This document shows, one piece after another, positions 9,261-17,445 of a stretch of 64,000 nt of DNA. The translations under genes were made by a program, and so were the position numbers. The stretch's first letter is position 1. Every line of letters starts with the position of its first letter. Source of the stretch: PALSA-129 sp963842505 (lineage in GTDB: Bacteria; Acidobacteriota; Terriglobia; Bryobacterales; Bryobacteraceae); contig CAWJGZ010000001.1 in NCBI GenBank assembly GCA_963842505.1, positions 2,232,001 through 2,296,000 on the forward strand. The letters are read 5' to 3'. A model generated the notes under the pieces. The model searched no databases. It saw only the letters and a program-made list of their open reading frames with translations, and was not told where the DNA came from.

Positions 9261-10412
9261 TTACGCCCCGCTCAGCACCTGCGCCACCGCCCGTGCCACC
9301 ACAATCTCCTCGTCCGCCGGCAGCACCCACACCGCCGCCCGTGCCCCATCCGCCGAAATCTTCCCTTCGCCCTTCACCGTCCGGTTGCGCTCCTCATCCA
9401 GTACAATCCCCAACTCCGCCAGCCCCGCGCACGCTCCCGCCCGCACCTCGGCGCTGTTTTCTCCAATCCCTCCGCTGAATGTCACCACGTCCACTCCGCC
9501 CAGTTCCACCAGGAACGCTCCCAGGTAGTGCCGCACCGCCCGTATATAAACGTCCAGCGCCAGGCGCGCCCGCTTGTCTCCGGCCGCCGCTCCCGCCGTC
9601 AGGTCCCTGATATCTCCCGTGCCACCTGCAATCCCCGCCAGCCCCGATTCGCTCGCCAGCCTTCGCGCCATTTCCGGCGCGCCGATCCCGTGCTTCTCCA
9701 TCATGTAAAGCGCCGCGAACACATCCAGGTCGCCCGTCCGGTTGTTCTGCGGCAACCCCGATTGCGGCGACATCCCAAAACTCGTGTCCACCGCTACGCC
9801 CCCGCGAATCGCCGCCAGGCTCGAGCTGCCGCCCAAATGGCAACTGATGTGTCGCAGACTGCCCCGCCCATCGGTCCCGCCCGCCAGTTCGAGCGCCCTC
9901 ACACTGGCCGCCCGGTGGCTCGCCCCGTGAAAACCGTACCGCCGCACGCCGTCCTGCTCTTTCCAGGCATACGGCACCCCATAGGTCACCGTCGCTTCAT
10001 CCAGCGAATCGAAGAACGCCGTCTCGAACAGCGCTACCAGCGGCATTTCCGGCAGCCGCTTGCGGAACGCCCGCATCGCCGCAACGTACGGCGGATTGTG
10101 CGCCGGCGCCAGAAACCGGTAATCCTCCATCGCGCGGAGCACGCTCTCATCCACCACTCGCGCCCCGCCCAGCGGCCCCGCATGCACCGCCTTGAATCCA
10201 ATTGCCGCCAGTTCCGCCAGGTTTTCGAGCGCCTTTCCCGGCCCCACGATTCCGGCGAGGCACTGCGCCAGCGCCGCTTCATAGTCCGGGCACGCGCTGC
10301 CCGCCTGTCCGATCCGTTCGATGCGCCCCTGAGCCATCACCACCGGTCCGTTCATATCGAAGAGCCGGTATTTAAAGGAAGTGCTCCCAATATTGGCAAT
10401 CAGAACCTTCAT
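9261..10412 (-). CDS. ackA: Acetate/propionate-type kinase
   Basis: The protein belongs to the ASKHA acetokinase family, which makes ATP from acyl phosphate and ADP. It opens MKVLIANIGSTSFKYRLFDM and keeps GVRRYGFHGASHR, a CHLGGSSS block in place of CHLGNGAS, VDTSFGMSPQSGL, RTGDLD and the late VVTFSGGIGENS. Length (~383 aa) fits. The substitutions around the first glycine loop and the nucleotide loop make it a divergent member, so substrate is uncertain. The start at 10412 has GGAA upstream; ATG at 10424 is an alternative. No phosphotransacetylase is adjacent. Confidence 0.85.
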   Translation of the reverse strand: MKVLIANIGSTSFKYRLFDMNGPVVMAQGRIERIGQAGSACPDYEAALAQCLAGIVGPGKALENLAELAAIGFKAVHAGPLGGARVVDESVLRAMEDYRFLAPAHNPPYVAAMRAFRKRLPEMPLVALFETAFFDSLDEATVTYGVPYAWKEQDGVRRYGFHGASHRAASVRALELAGGTDGRGSLRHISCHLGGSSSLAAIRGGVAVDTSFGMSPQSGLPQNNRTGDLDVFAALYMMEKHGIGAPEMARRLASESGLAGIAGGTGDIRDLTAGAAAGDKRARLALDVYIRAVRHYLGAFLVELGGVDVVTFSGGIGENSAEVRAGACAGLAELGIVLDEERNRTVKGEGKISADGARAAVWVLPADEEIVVARAVAQVLSGA

Positions 10413-10498
10413 GGCACGTTCCATTGTAATCTTTTGTAATCTCCCGTGATGCGGGCCCAAGGATGACTGCACTATACCCTAAAGGTCATAGGAGATAC

Positions 10499-10530
10499 AG
10501 TACAGTACTTCCCATTATCGCTACCAGTAC
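10499..10530. promoter_or_regulatory. GTAC motif cluster upstream of PEP-CTERM gene
   Basis: AGTACAGTACT (10499-10509) is an inverted repeat AGTAC-A-GTACT, followed by CAGTAC at 10525-10530. Similar GTAC-rich sites precede the other PEP-CTERM genes and the 31.2-kb divergent pair. Regulatory function is inferred from recurrence. Confidence 0.3.
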
Positions 10531-10639
10531 AAGACCACAAGCAAACCTGCACCGTCCAACACTTATAGGATGTTATATTTAATACAGAGAGAACTGGTTA
10601 AGCCACCTTATGGATACTATTGGAAACACGGAGTCACGC

Positions 10640-11164
10640 ATGAAGAAGAGTATCGTTGGAGCATTGGTCCGCCACGGCGCCCGAACGCTGGTATTGGTTT
10701 CGATTCTTGCTTTTTCAGCCGCATCCGCGTCGGCAAACTCACTTTGGTTTGTTGGCGCCACCTTTAGTGACGGCGCTACCTTGAATGGCACCTTCACCAT
10801 TAACTCCGCCTTTAACGCCCTGGTCTCCTGGAACGTTGACGTGACGGGATCCCACAATCCGACGGCGAACTTCGATTACACAAACGCCGACAGCAATTAT
10901 TTTGACATCAGCCCAACCGTTGTCGATTTCGGCTCCTTTTCCTTCGCGCAGTACGTGACTCTGGCCTTTTCCGAGCCGATGACAAACGGGGGTGGAACCA
11001 TCAAGATGTCCTCCGCCAACACCTATGATTGTCCTGGCTGCGGCACCCTTGTCGCCGGCGAGCTTTCGACTCAACCATTGCCCGAGCCTGGAACGTTGAG
11101 CTTGATCGGAATCGCTCTGGCCGGAGTTGGTCTTCTGGCGCGTAAGCGCGCACCCAAACCCTGA
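10640..11164 (+). CDS. PEP-CTERM sorting-domain protein
   Basis: A GGAG six bases upstream supports the start at 10640. The 174-residue protein has a signal peptide ending near SASANS, a strand-rich middle, and a C-terminal LPEPGTLSLIGIALAGVG segment followed by LLARKRAPKP. That is the PEP motif, membrane helix and basic tail recognised by exosortase, so the protein is anchored and then processed for the surface. The middle contains ANTYDCPGCGTL, shared in form with the next gene, so the two are tandem paralogues. No exosortase gene lies in this window. Specific role unknown. Confidence 0.85.
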   Translation: MKKSIVGALVRHGARTLVLVSILAFSAASASANSLWFVGATFSDGATLNGTFTINSAFNALVSWNVDVTGSHNPTANFDYTNADSNYFDISPTVVDFGSFSFAQYVTLAFSEPMTNGGGTIKMSSANTYDCPGCGTLVAGELSTQPLPEPGTLSLIGIALAGVGLLARKRAPKP

Positions 11165-11252
11165 CAGCCTCCTGGCCCGCATTTCTCAGCGCGCGCCCCG
11201 CTCTACTTATTAGGATATGTAAGTCTGATATCTTGTCTTTCGGCGTGTTTCT

Positions 11253-11282
11253 AGTACTTTAGTCCTAGTTATTTTCAGTACG
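11253..11282. promoter_or_regulatory. GTAC motif pair upstream of second PEP-CTERM gene
   Basis: AGTACT (11253-11258, a perfect hexamer palindrome) and CAGTACG (11276-11282) lie 70-100 bases before the GTG start at 11352, in the only AT-rich part of the spacer between the two PEP-CTERM genes. Confidence 0.28.
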
Positions 11283-11351
11283 TAACCCCATCAAAAAAGA
11301 CGTCTTGTGCGAGCTTTGCCGTGGTATTCTCCCAATACGAGGGGAAATCCA

Positions 11352-11864
11352 GTGACAATTGTTTACAGAAGCGCGGCCATTTTGACGTTGCTGATGGCGG
11401 GCAGCGTTTGCGCCTTGGCCGGGGAAATCACGTGGACACTCACGGACGTCGCTTTCGACAACGGTAACGTAGCCAACGGCTGGTTTACCACAGACATGGC
11501 AGTGACTCAGTTTGATAGCTTCTCAATCACGGTCACCGGTCCCGCATCGAACGCCGCGTTTACCGCCGCGATTATGGTGGACTCTTATTTGCCAGGCACC
11601 ATCGGCTTTGCCAACTCGGATTGGTCGGAGTATGTCGACTTATATCTGTCTTCGCCGCTGACCAGCGCCGGCGGGCCAGTGCAAATCGCTTCCGGCTTCG
11701 ATTGTCCGAATGATGCGAGGTGCGGGGTTCTCGTCACTGACGTTTTTAGCGGCGCTTCGGTCGAAGGAGCCGCTTCCCCTGAACCGTCCGCCTTCGTGCT
11801 TATCGCCGCCGGTCTGGGCGTCTTAGGCCTCACTCTACGCCGCAAGCTCGTCCGCGTGAGCTAA
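11352..11864 (+). CDS. PEP-CTERM sorting-domain protein, paralogue of previous gene
   Basis: I place the start at the GTG at 11352 because GGGGAA precedes it by six bases and a signal peptide (VTIVYRSAAILTLLMAGSVCALAG) follows at once. An upstream ATG at 11307 has no such support. The mature part has the same architecture as the neighbour (ITWTLTDVAFDNG, then SGFDCPNDARCGVL). It ends in ASPEPSAFVLIAAGLGVLG and TLRRKLVRVS, a standard PEP-CTERM signal. It is probably exported and exosortase-processed. The two genes seem to have arisen by tandem duplication with strong divergence. Confidence 0.83.
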   Translation: MTIVYRSAAILTLLMAGSVCALAGEITWTLTDVAFDNGNVANGWFTTDMAVTQFDSFSITVTGPASNAAFTAAIMVDSYLPGTIGFANSDWSEYVDLYLSSPLTSAGGPVQIASGFDCPNDARCGVLVTDVFSGASVEGAASPEPSAFVLIAAGLGVLGLTLRRKLVRVS

Positions 11865-11931
11865 TCGGGAGATCCGGGATCCACAGCCGCGGAATTCCCG
11901 GGGCGGGGGATCGGGCGGGACGCGCCGTCTT

Positions 11932-12315
11932 TCACTTCGAAACCGGCGCCACAACGTATACGTATTCGAGAACTTCGCTCCCCGTGTCTGCCACATTGTG
12001 CCGCGTCGCCGGAGGTATGTAGACCAACTGTGGCGCGGCGAAACTGCGTTTGGGTTGTCCGTCGATGAGGGCATCGCCTTGGCCTCGCAGGATCACCAAT
12101 GATTCCTCATTTTGCCCGGTCGAGTGCCAGCCGACCGATTCGCCCGGTTTCAGACGCACGAAGCCGCTCCGCATTCCCGCGGTTTGCGGTGCTCCTCTCA
12201 GCAGCGGGCAGTCCCTGGCGGGGCACTGCAACGCCAAAGTCAGCGCCTGCCGCGGCGGCGCCTGTGAAACCAGCGATCCGGCCACGAGAAATAACAACAC
12301 CGATGTTCTGGTCAA
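11932..12315 (-). CDS. Exported cupin-domain protein
   Basis: The 127-residue protein has an N-terminal hydrophobic export signal (MTRTSVLLFLVAGSLVSQA) and a single cupin barrel at ~45-122. The barrel shows LKPGESVGWHSTGQNEE and a second block YIPPATRHNVADTG; the histidine, glutamate and second histidine are the usual metal ligands. Such small cupins bind metal or small molecules, and the substrate cannot be read. It is transcribed divergently from asnA across a 64-base spacer. Confidence 0.8.
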   Translation of the reverse strand: MTRTSVLLFLVAGSLVSQAPPRQALTLALQCPARDCPLLRGAPQTAGMRSGFVRLKPGESVGWHSTGQNEESLVILRGQGDALIDGQPKRSFAAPQLVYIPPATRHNVADTGSEVLEYVYVVAPVSK

Positions 12316-12379
12316 CTATTTCCTCCCTTTGATTCCGTAGCGAAATGCCATCGGCTATAGTATACGCGGAGGTCTTTAT

Positions 12380-13519
12380 ATGAACCCCATGGCCGACAAA
12401 AAGGCTGACCTGGCTGGACCCGGTATTGGCGATTATGCCGAACTCGAAAAAATCCTGCCGCAGGATTATTCCTCCTTGCTGAACCCCAAGGACACCCAGA
12501 AGGCGATCTTCGCCGCCAAGAATTACATCGAGGAGAACCTCTGCAAAGAGCTCAACCTCATGATGGTCACCGTCCCGTTGATCGTCGATGTCGATAGCGG
12601 CGTGAATGATTATCTCGACCGCGATGGCTCCCGCACCCCGATCCAGTTTCACATTTCGAACGACCGCGACGTCCACCCCGTCGAAGCCCAGGTGGTGCAG
12701 GCCGCCACCAAGTGGAAACGCGTAGCCCTGGCGCGCTTCGGCATGCTGCCCGGTGAAGGCCTCTGCACCGATATGCGCGCCGTCCGCAAGGATTATTTCC
12801 TCGATCACGATCACAGCGCCTACGTCGACCAGTGGGATTGGGAGCGCGCCATCACTCCCGACCAGCGCAACCTCGATTTCCTGAAGCTGATTGTCAATGG
12901 CATCTGGAAGGTTCTGGTCGGAGCCGAAAAGCACGTCCAGGAATTGTTCCCCCAACTCAAGGACCCGCGCTATCCCGACCTCCCCGACCAGCTCACTTTC
13001 CTGCACGCGGAAGAGATCCTCGACCTCTATCCCGATCTCCCGCGCAAGCAGCGTGAAACCGCCATCCTGCAAAAGTACCCCGCGGTCTTCATCATCGGTA
13101 TCGGATGGACTCTCCCCGATGGCTATCCGCACGAAATGCGCGCCGCCGATTACGACGATTGGGTTACCGAGACCCACTCGGCCGAGGGCCGCGCCATGCA
13201 CGGATTGAACGGCGATATCCTGGTTTGGAACTACGTGACCAAGCGCCGCCATGAGCTGTCATCCATGGGCATCCGCGTCAACGCCGAAACCCTACGCCAG
13301 CAGCTCACTCTCACCAATCAGCTTGATTTTCTGAAGTATCCCTATCACCAGGCCATCATCAACCACCAAATCCCGCTCAGCATTGGTGGCGGCATCGGCC
13401 AGTCGCGAACCCTCATGATGCTCCTTCGCAAAGCGCACTTGGGCGAGGTGAGCGCCACCGTGTGGCCCAAAGTCCTCAAGGAAATGTGCGCGAAGAAGAA
13501 CATCCACGTAATCGAGTAA
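12380..13519 (+). CDS. asnA: Aspartate--ammonia ligase
   Basis: AsnA makes asparagine from aspartate, ammonia and ATP in the cytoplasm. The 379-residue protein matches the family in order: VDSGVNDYL, VQAATKWKRVAL, GEGLCTDMRAVR, HSAYVDQWDWER, VHA/FLHAEEILDLYPDLP, VFIIGIGWTLPDG, RAADYDDW, GLNGDILVWN, ELSSMGIRV and IGGGIGQSRTLMMLL. These include the class II aminoacyl-tRNA-synthetase-like ATP site. A GGAGG seven bases upstream fixes the start at 12380. A perfect 24-base palindrome follows the stop. Confidence 0.95.
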   Translation: MNPMADKKADLAGPGIGDYAELEKILPQDYSSLLNPKDTQKAIFAAKNYIEENLCKELNLMMVTVPLIVDVDSGVNDYLDRDGSRTPIQFHISNDRDVHPVEAQVVQAATKWKRVALARFGMLPGEGLCTDMRAVRKDYFLDHDHSAYVDQWDWERAITPDQRNLDFLKLIVNGIWKVLVGAEKHVQELFPQLKDPRYPDLPDQLTFLHAEEILDLYPDLPRKQRETAILQKYPAVFIIGIGWTLPDGYPHEMRAADYDDWVTETHSAEGRAMHGLNGDILVWNYVTKRRHELSSMGIRVNAETLRQQLTLTNQLDFLKYPYHQAIINHQIPLSIGGGIGQSRTLMMLLRKAHLGEVSATVWPKVLKEMCAKKNIHVIE

Positions 13520-13536
13520 GCCTCTTGGTGGTTGGT

Positions 13537-13560
13537 GGGGCAGCCGGCGCCGGCTGCCCC
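13537..13560. repeat. 24-base perfect palindrome after asnA
   Basis: GGGGCAGCCGGC is followed directly by its reverse complement, 17 bases after the asnA stop. There is no T-run, so it may be a REP-type element or an mRNA-stabilising hairpin rather than a classical terminator. The next 150 bases show nothing else. Confidence 0.6.
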
Positions 13561-13711
13561 GCAAGATGAGAGCCGCGGCGTCGCCAGCCAGATCGCCTTC
13601 GACCTCCGCTCTCACGCGCTCGAATAAAGCTCTCCCCCGGTCCGCGCCGATTCGTGAGCCGGCGTCGAAGCGGATTGATCCGCGCTGTTCCGTGGCTGAT
13701 TTCGCGGCCAG

Positions 13712-14542
13712 CTACTTGCGCGCCGTCCGCCGGCGCCACGCGCCCGCCCCGATCAGCATTCCCAGTCCACCCGCGATCAGTGCCAGCGACTGCGGCTCCG
13801 GAACCCCGGCAACCGCGCCCTGGATCACGTCGTTGGCGCAATCCGCCGACGAAAACAGGATCCCGATCGAGCCGTTCTGAATCAGGCTATCGAAGCCCAT
13901 GGTCGTCGCGAACGACACCGTCACTTCGTACTCCGCCGCCGTAGTGCCGTTGCCAAAGTTGGCCACCGTCAACCCGTGGCCGGTGCTGGCGAGATTGCCG
14001 CTGGTCATCAGCACCGTCTCGTCCGGGCGGTAATAATCGCTGGTGACGGCCGAATCCCCCGGGTTCGTAGCCGTCAGAGCCTGCTGAGCCGTTTCGGTCC
14101 CAGTCACTGAGTACAGGCCCCCGGCGGTCAGCCCGTTGCGGCCCGAGGTGTCCAGCACAACCGCATACTTCAGGGCGTCTGGGCCATCCGGGCTGTTGGC
14201 CGGCGCCGAGGGGTCGTATACCGTATCCGGGTTGTAGAAAAACAGGTCCCCGACAATCAACGAGAGATCCGCGTCCGAAAACGAGCCGAGCGCCATGTTG
14301 CTGCCCGAACCCGTTACCGGGGCCCCGGTATTGAAATACAAATTCACCGTTGCCGTGCCATTGCTGATGTTCAAACTGGCCATCTGAATGTCGTAATTCG
14401 CTTCGGTCCCGATCACGTCGCACACGTTGCTACCGGTCCAATTGCAAGTGGATTGGTCCTGGTGGAACGGATCCAATAGGGTAGTCGCTGGACATGTCAA
14501 GACGCAGGCACATAAAAAAAGAATTAATACCCTGGTTCGCAT
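13712..14542 (-). CDS. PEP-CTERM sorting-domain protein
   Basis: The 276-residue protein has a signal peptide (MRTRVLILFLCACVLTCPA) and a long strand-rich, cysteine-poor mature region. It ends in VPEPQSLALIAGGLGMLIGAGAW followed by RRRTARK, the PEP-CTERM signal for exosortase processing. The mature part (DADLSLIVGDLFFYNPDT, GRNGLTAGGLYSVTG) looks like a lectin-like or adhesin-like beta-sandwich but is not assignable. It is unrelated in sequence to the two PEP-CTERM paralogues at 10.6-11.9 kb. The promoter side carries several GTAC motifs. Confidence 0.83.
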   Translation of the reverse strand: MRTRVLILFLCACVLTCPATTLLDPFHQDQSTCNWTGSNVCDVIGTEANYDIQMASLNISNGTATVNLYFNTGAPVTGSGSNMALGSFSDADLSLIVGDLFFYNPDTVYDPSAPANSPDGPDALKYAVVLDTSGRNGLTAGGLYSVTGTETAQQALTATNPGDSAVTSDYYRPDETVLMTSGNLASTGHGLTVANFGNGTTAAEYEVTVSFATTMGFDSLIQNGSIGILFSSADCANDVIQGAVAGVPEPQSLALIAGGLGMLIGAGAWRRRTARK

Positions 14543-14626
14543 GTACCCATCGTACAGTGCCCATCCACTTTAGTTAATAGACAAATGTACCGATTGCGTC
14601 ATAGTACGAGCTAACTTTGGAGTACT
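14543..14626. promoter_or_regulatory. GTAC motif cluster between PEP-CTERM and OsmC genes
   Basis: GTAC-N5-GTAC lies at 14543-14555, right before the start codon of the PEP-CTERM gene. Further GTAC copies follow at 14587, 14604 and 14622, so five occur within 85 bases. The spacing GTAC-N5-GTAC recurs at 31221-31233. Confidence 0.3.
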
Positions 14627-14652
14627 AAGAAAACCTCGGATATCTCTGAGTA

Positions 14653-15138
14653 CTACTGCGCCTCGGCTCTTACCACCGGCTCGTGCGCCACCGCAAAATT
14701 CATCGATCGCGCCAACGCGCATAATTCGTGAGCGCGATCGTGCAGCGCCACCGCATCGCCGATTCGGCTCGCATCGGCAATCGTCATGCGTGGCCGCAGC
14801 ACCACCCGCCGGAACTCGCCCGATCCATCCGCGTGCTCCGCCATTTCGCCCGAGGCTTCGTCGACGTATTCCGTCACCACTACGCCCGCGTCCGCGCACA
14901 AGTGCAGGACCCACAGCATGTGGCAGGCCGATACCGCTCCCACCAGAAGTTCTTCGGGGTTGTAGCGCGCCGGATCGCCTCGGAACATCGCGTCCGAGGA
15001 ACCGGCGATCGCCGCCGTCTTTCCCGCGCCGCTCAGCTCGTGGTCGCGGCTGTAGGCGCGGTAACTCGACGTCCCCTTGCCTTGATTGCCCGTCCAGCGA
15101 TTTGTCACTCGATATACGTGGATGCGCTCGGCCGCCAT
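14653..15138 (-). CDS. OsmC-family peroxide-stress protein
   Basis: OsmC/Ohr proteins reduce organic peroxides with a reactive cysteine pair. The protein (162 aa from the chosen start) shows RVTNRWTGNQGKGTSSYRAYSR, then ELSGAGKT, NPEELLVGAVSACHMLWVLHLC and RRVVLRPRMTIAD. The cysteine in SACHM is the conserved first cysteine; the C-terminal partner is probably in HELCALARS. The start at 15138 has AGGGAA upstream; an ATG at 15195 lies inside a strong hairpin and is unlikely. It is divergent from the regulator at 15.5 kb. Confidence 0.85.
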   Translation of the reverse strand: MAAERIHVYRVTNRWTGNQGKGTSSYRAYSRDHELSGAGKTAAIAGSSDAMFRGDPARYNPEELLVGAVSACHMLWVLHLCADAGVVVTEYVDEASGEMAEHADGSGEFRRVVLRPRMTIADASRIGDAVALHDRAHELCALARSMNFAVAHEPVVRAEAQ

Positions 15139-15167
15139 CGGTTCCCTTTTCACTATACGAAGAAGAC

Positions 15168-15400
15168 GGGGCCCATGCCATTCTCGCGATGGCACAGGCC
15201 CCGAGGGGACTGTCTGCGCGGGCCGGTGGCGGGCAGAGGATGCTTGTGGCCCGTTTCCATCCTCCGTTATGTAGGCTCTACGAGGCGGGCCTCATGCTTG
15301 GATAGCTGGAGGAGGACTGGACGAGTGTCCCTCCGGTCACTCGCCCGGTCCCCACCGATGGGCTACCCAACGGGTTCCACTCTCGCAGCCGCGATGCCAA
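15168..15400. ncRNA. Candidate structured RNA or leader in the OsmC/regulator spacer
   Basis: Several stems are stacked in this gene-free stretch. One is GGGGCC..TGCCAT/ATGGCA..GGCCCC at 15168-15203. Another is TCTGC/GCAGA at ~15211-15238, another GGATG/CATCC around 15238-15263, and another a GTAG/CTAC mini-hairpin. The strongest is GACTGG-a-CGAGTG/CACTCG-c-CCGGTC at ~15314-15350. GGGGAC (15205-15210) can also pair with GTCCCC near 15348. Their density is unusual for a plain promoter region. I do not recognise the family; 6S-like, leader or terminator functions are all possible, and the strand is unresolved. Confidence 0.35.
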
Positions 15401-15491
15401 ATCAAGGAGTAGGATAAGCTATTTGTTTTCAATAGACACATGCGCTTGCCGCTGTCCACCTTCTTGGCATCCGTAAACTGTCTGGCTGCGG

Positions 15492-15510
15492 TGTCAACTT
15501 AATAGACACC
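15492..15510. promoter_or_regulatory. GTGTC-N9-GACAC inverted repeat before the Fis-type regulator
   Basis: GTGTC and GACAC flank nine bases about 30 bases upstream of the ATG at 15540. The half-site AATAGACAC also occurs at about 15431. This is a plausible autoregulatory site of the downstream regulator; no proof. Confidence 0.3.
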
Positions 15511-15539
15511 GGCATCCCGATGGGCTAGACTGAATTGCC

Positions 15540-17072
15540 ATGGGAGCGATGCAGCCGGAATTGCGTGAGAAGCTCGCCGCCCTGCTCACCATCTGCCAGA
15601 AGATGAACTCCGAGCGGGACCTCGGCGCCCTGCTTGACCTGATGGTCCGTGAAGCCACCCACCTGCTCGATTGCGATCGCGCCAGCATCTTCCTGCTCGA
15701 CCGCGAGCACAACCAACTCTGGTCCAAGGTTGCGCTCGGCTCCGATGAGATCCTGCGCTTCGACGCCCGCATGGGAATTGCCGGCAAGGCCGTTCAAACC
15801 GGCCAGGTCGTCAACGTCAAAGACGCCTACAGCCATCCCGAGTTCTACAATGCCATCGACGATCAAACCGGCTACCGCACCCGCACCGTGCTGGCGGTGG
15901 CGGTCCGCAACCAGCGCGGCGAAATCGTCGGCGCTTTCGAAGCCCTCAATAAACACACCGGCGCGTTCGGCGCGCGCGATGAAGCGGCCCTCGATGCCCT
16001 GGCTTCCCACGCCGCCATCGCCATTGAGAACACCCAATTGATCGGTGAATTGCGCCGCAGCCAGGACGAGTTGGCCGAACAGAACGCTAACCTGATGCGC
16101 GAGATCGTCGGCAAGTTCTCGGTCCACGGCATCATAGGCACCGGCGTCAGGATCCAGCAGGTGGTGCGCCTCATCGAACGCATTCGCGACAGCCTGGTCA
16201 ACGTGCTGATCACCGGCGAAAGCGGCACGGGCAAGGAACTGGCCGCCAAAGCCATTCACTATTCCAGCTCGCGGGCGCGGCGCCCCTTCGTGGCCCTGAA
16301 CTGCGCGGCGCTGCCGGAAACATTAGTCGAAAGCGAGCTGTTCGGCATCGAAAAAGGCGTCGCCACCGGAGTCGAATCGCGCCCTGGCCTGTTCCAGAAA
16401 GCCGATGGCGGAACCCTGTTTCTCGATGAGATTGGCGACCTCAGCCCGGCCGCCCAAGCCAAGATCCTGCGCGTTCTCGAGGAGCGAGTGCTCGAACGCA
16501 TCGGCGGCCGCGCACCCATTCCGGTGGACGTGCGCCTGCTGGCCGCCACCAACAAAGACCTGGAAACCGAAATCACCCGCGGCAATTTTCGCGCGGACCT
16601 CTACTACCGCATCAAGGTGATCCACATCCACATGCCTCCGCTGCGCGAGATTCGCGAGGAAATCCCGCTCTTAGCCAATCATTTTTTGGAAGAGTATTGC
16701 CGCGAGGCCAAACGCGGCGCCATGGAATTCTCGCAAGGCGTTCTGCGCCGTCTTCTGACGGCGCCCTGGCCCGGCAATACACGCCAGTTGCGCAATGAGG
16801 TCATGCGCCTCGCCGCCATCACCCGCCAGAACGTCATTCCGGAAGACGATCTGTGGGAGGGTGTGCCCGCGCCGCCGCCCGGCCAGCCGGCGCCGCCGCC
16901 AGCGCCGCGCAAAGATATCCCGCTCAAGAAGGCCGTGGCCGATCTGGAAAAGCGCATGATTGCCGGCGCACTCGAAAGCACGCGCAACAATCAGCAGCAG
17001 GCCGCGCGCCTCCTGGGCCTGAGCCGCCAGGGTCTGATCAATAAGATGAAGCGGTACGCGATCGCCGGTTAA
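15540..17072 (+). CDS. GAF-AAA+-Fis regulator with non-canonical GAFTGA loop
   Basis: The 510-residue protein has a GAF sensor (~10-165), an AAA+ sigma-54-activation domain (~195-430) and a Fis-type helix-turn-helix at the end (QQAARLLGLSRQGLINKMK). Walker A is GESGTGKE (226-233) and Walker B is GGTLFLDEIGD (290-300). The loop that contacts sigma-54, normally GAFTGA, reads GVATGV (273-278) after ESELFGIEK. The AAA+ domain is otherwise intact, so it may still hydrolyse ATP, but its ability to activate sigma-54 is doubtful. The linker before the HTH is rich in proline. It ends overlapping the rpmB stop on the opposite strand. Confidence 0.88.
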   Translation: MGAMQPELREKLAALLTICQKMNSERDLGALLDLMVREATHLLDCDRASIFLLDREHNQLWSKVALGSDEILRFDARMGIAGKAVQTGQVVNVKDAYSHPEFYNAIDDQTGYRTRTVLAVAVRNQRGEIVGAFEALNKHTGAFGARDEAALDALASHAAIAIENTQLIGELRRSQDELAEQNANLMREIVGKFSVHGIIGTGVRIQQVVRLIERIRDSLVNVLITGESGTGKELAAKAIHYSSSRARRPFVALNCAALPETLVESELFGIEKGVATGVESRPGLFQKADGGTLFLDEIGDLSPAAQAKILRVLEERVLERIGGRAPIPVDVRLLAATNKDLETEITRGNFRADLYYRIKVIHIHMPPLREIREEIPLLANHFLEEYCREAKRGAMEFSQGVLRRLLTAPWPGNTRQLRNEVMRLAAITRQNVIPEDDLWEGVPAPPPGQPAPPPAPRKDIPLKKAVADLEKRMIAGALESTRNNQQQAARLLGLSRQGLINKMKRYAIAG

Positions 17073-17260
17073 GCGACCTTCTGGACTTTATTGTTGCGGA
17101 TGCACGAAGTGCACACGCGGATGCGACGCCCGGCGCCGTTCACCAGCGCGCGAACCGATTGCAAATTCAGGTTCCACCGCCGTTTGGTGACGTTGTGGGC
17201 GTGACTGATGCGGTTGCCGAACCTGGGTCCGCGGCCGCATACATCGCAAACTTGTGCCAT
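17069..17260 (-). CDS. rpmB: 50S ribosomal protein L28
   Basis: This 63-residue protein is a bL28: MAQVCDVCGRGPRFGNRISHAH, then NVTKRRWNLNLQSVR and a C-terminal RIRVCTSCIR. Four cysteines (CxxC...CxxC) mark the zinc-binding form. An AGGAG 11 bases upstream supports the ATG at 17260; longer frames are not supported. The last codons overlap the end of the convergent regulator gene by four bases. The transposon inserted about 125 bases upstream of it. Confidence 0.93.
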   Translation of the reverse strand: MAQVCDVCGRGPRFGNRISHAHNVTKRRWNLNLQSVRALVNGAGRRIRVCTSCIRNNKVQKVA

Positions 17261-17389
17261 AAGACAGAAATCTCCTGGGAAGATCGAAGTCCGATTATAG
17301 CAATTCCGGCCCATCGGCGGCAACGCTTTGGCCGAATGTTGAACAGAGCGACCACAAGGGACGGTGGTGGACCAGTTTGAGCATAGGGG

Positions 17390-17420
17390 CTAATTAGGGC
17401 AATTATATAGTTGACAAAAT
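17390..17420 (+). repeat. Left terminal inverted repeat of the IS1595-type transposon
   Basis: The copy starts CTAATTAGGGC and ends GACAAAAT. It contains the -35 box of the transposase promoter. The right copy at 22078-22108 is inverted and differs at two positions, one of which spoils the -35 box (TTGGCA). Confidence 0.85.
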
Positions 17421-17439
17421 AGCCGAAATGCCCTAAAAT
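17411..17439 (+). promoter_or_regulatory. Sigma-70-type promoter of the transposase
   Basis: TTGACA (17411-17416) and TAAAAT (17434-17439) are separated by 17 bases. The ATG of the transposase at 17446 is only six bases past the -10 box, so transcription would start at or next to the A of ATG, giving a leaderless message. Confidence 0.7.
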
Positions 17440-17445
17440 TAAGGC

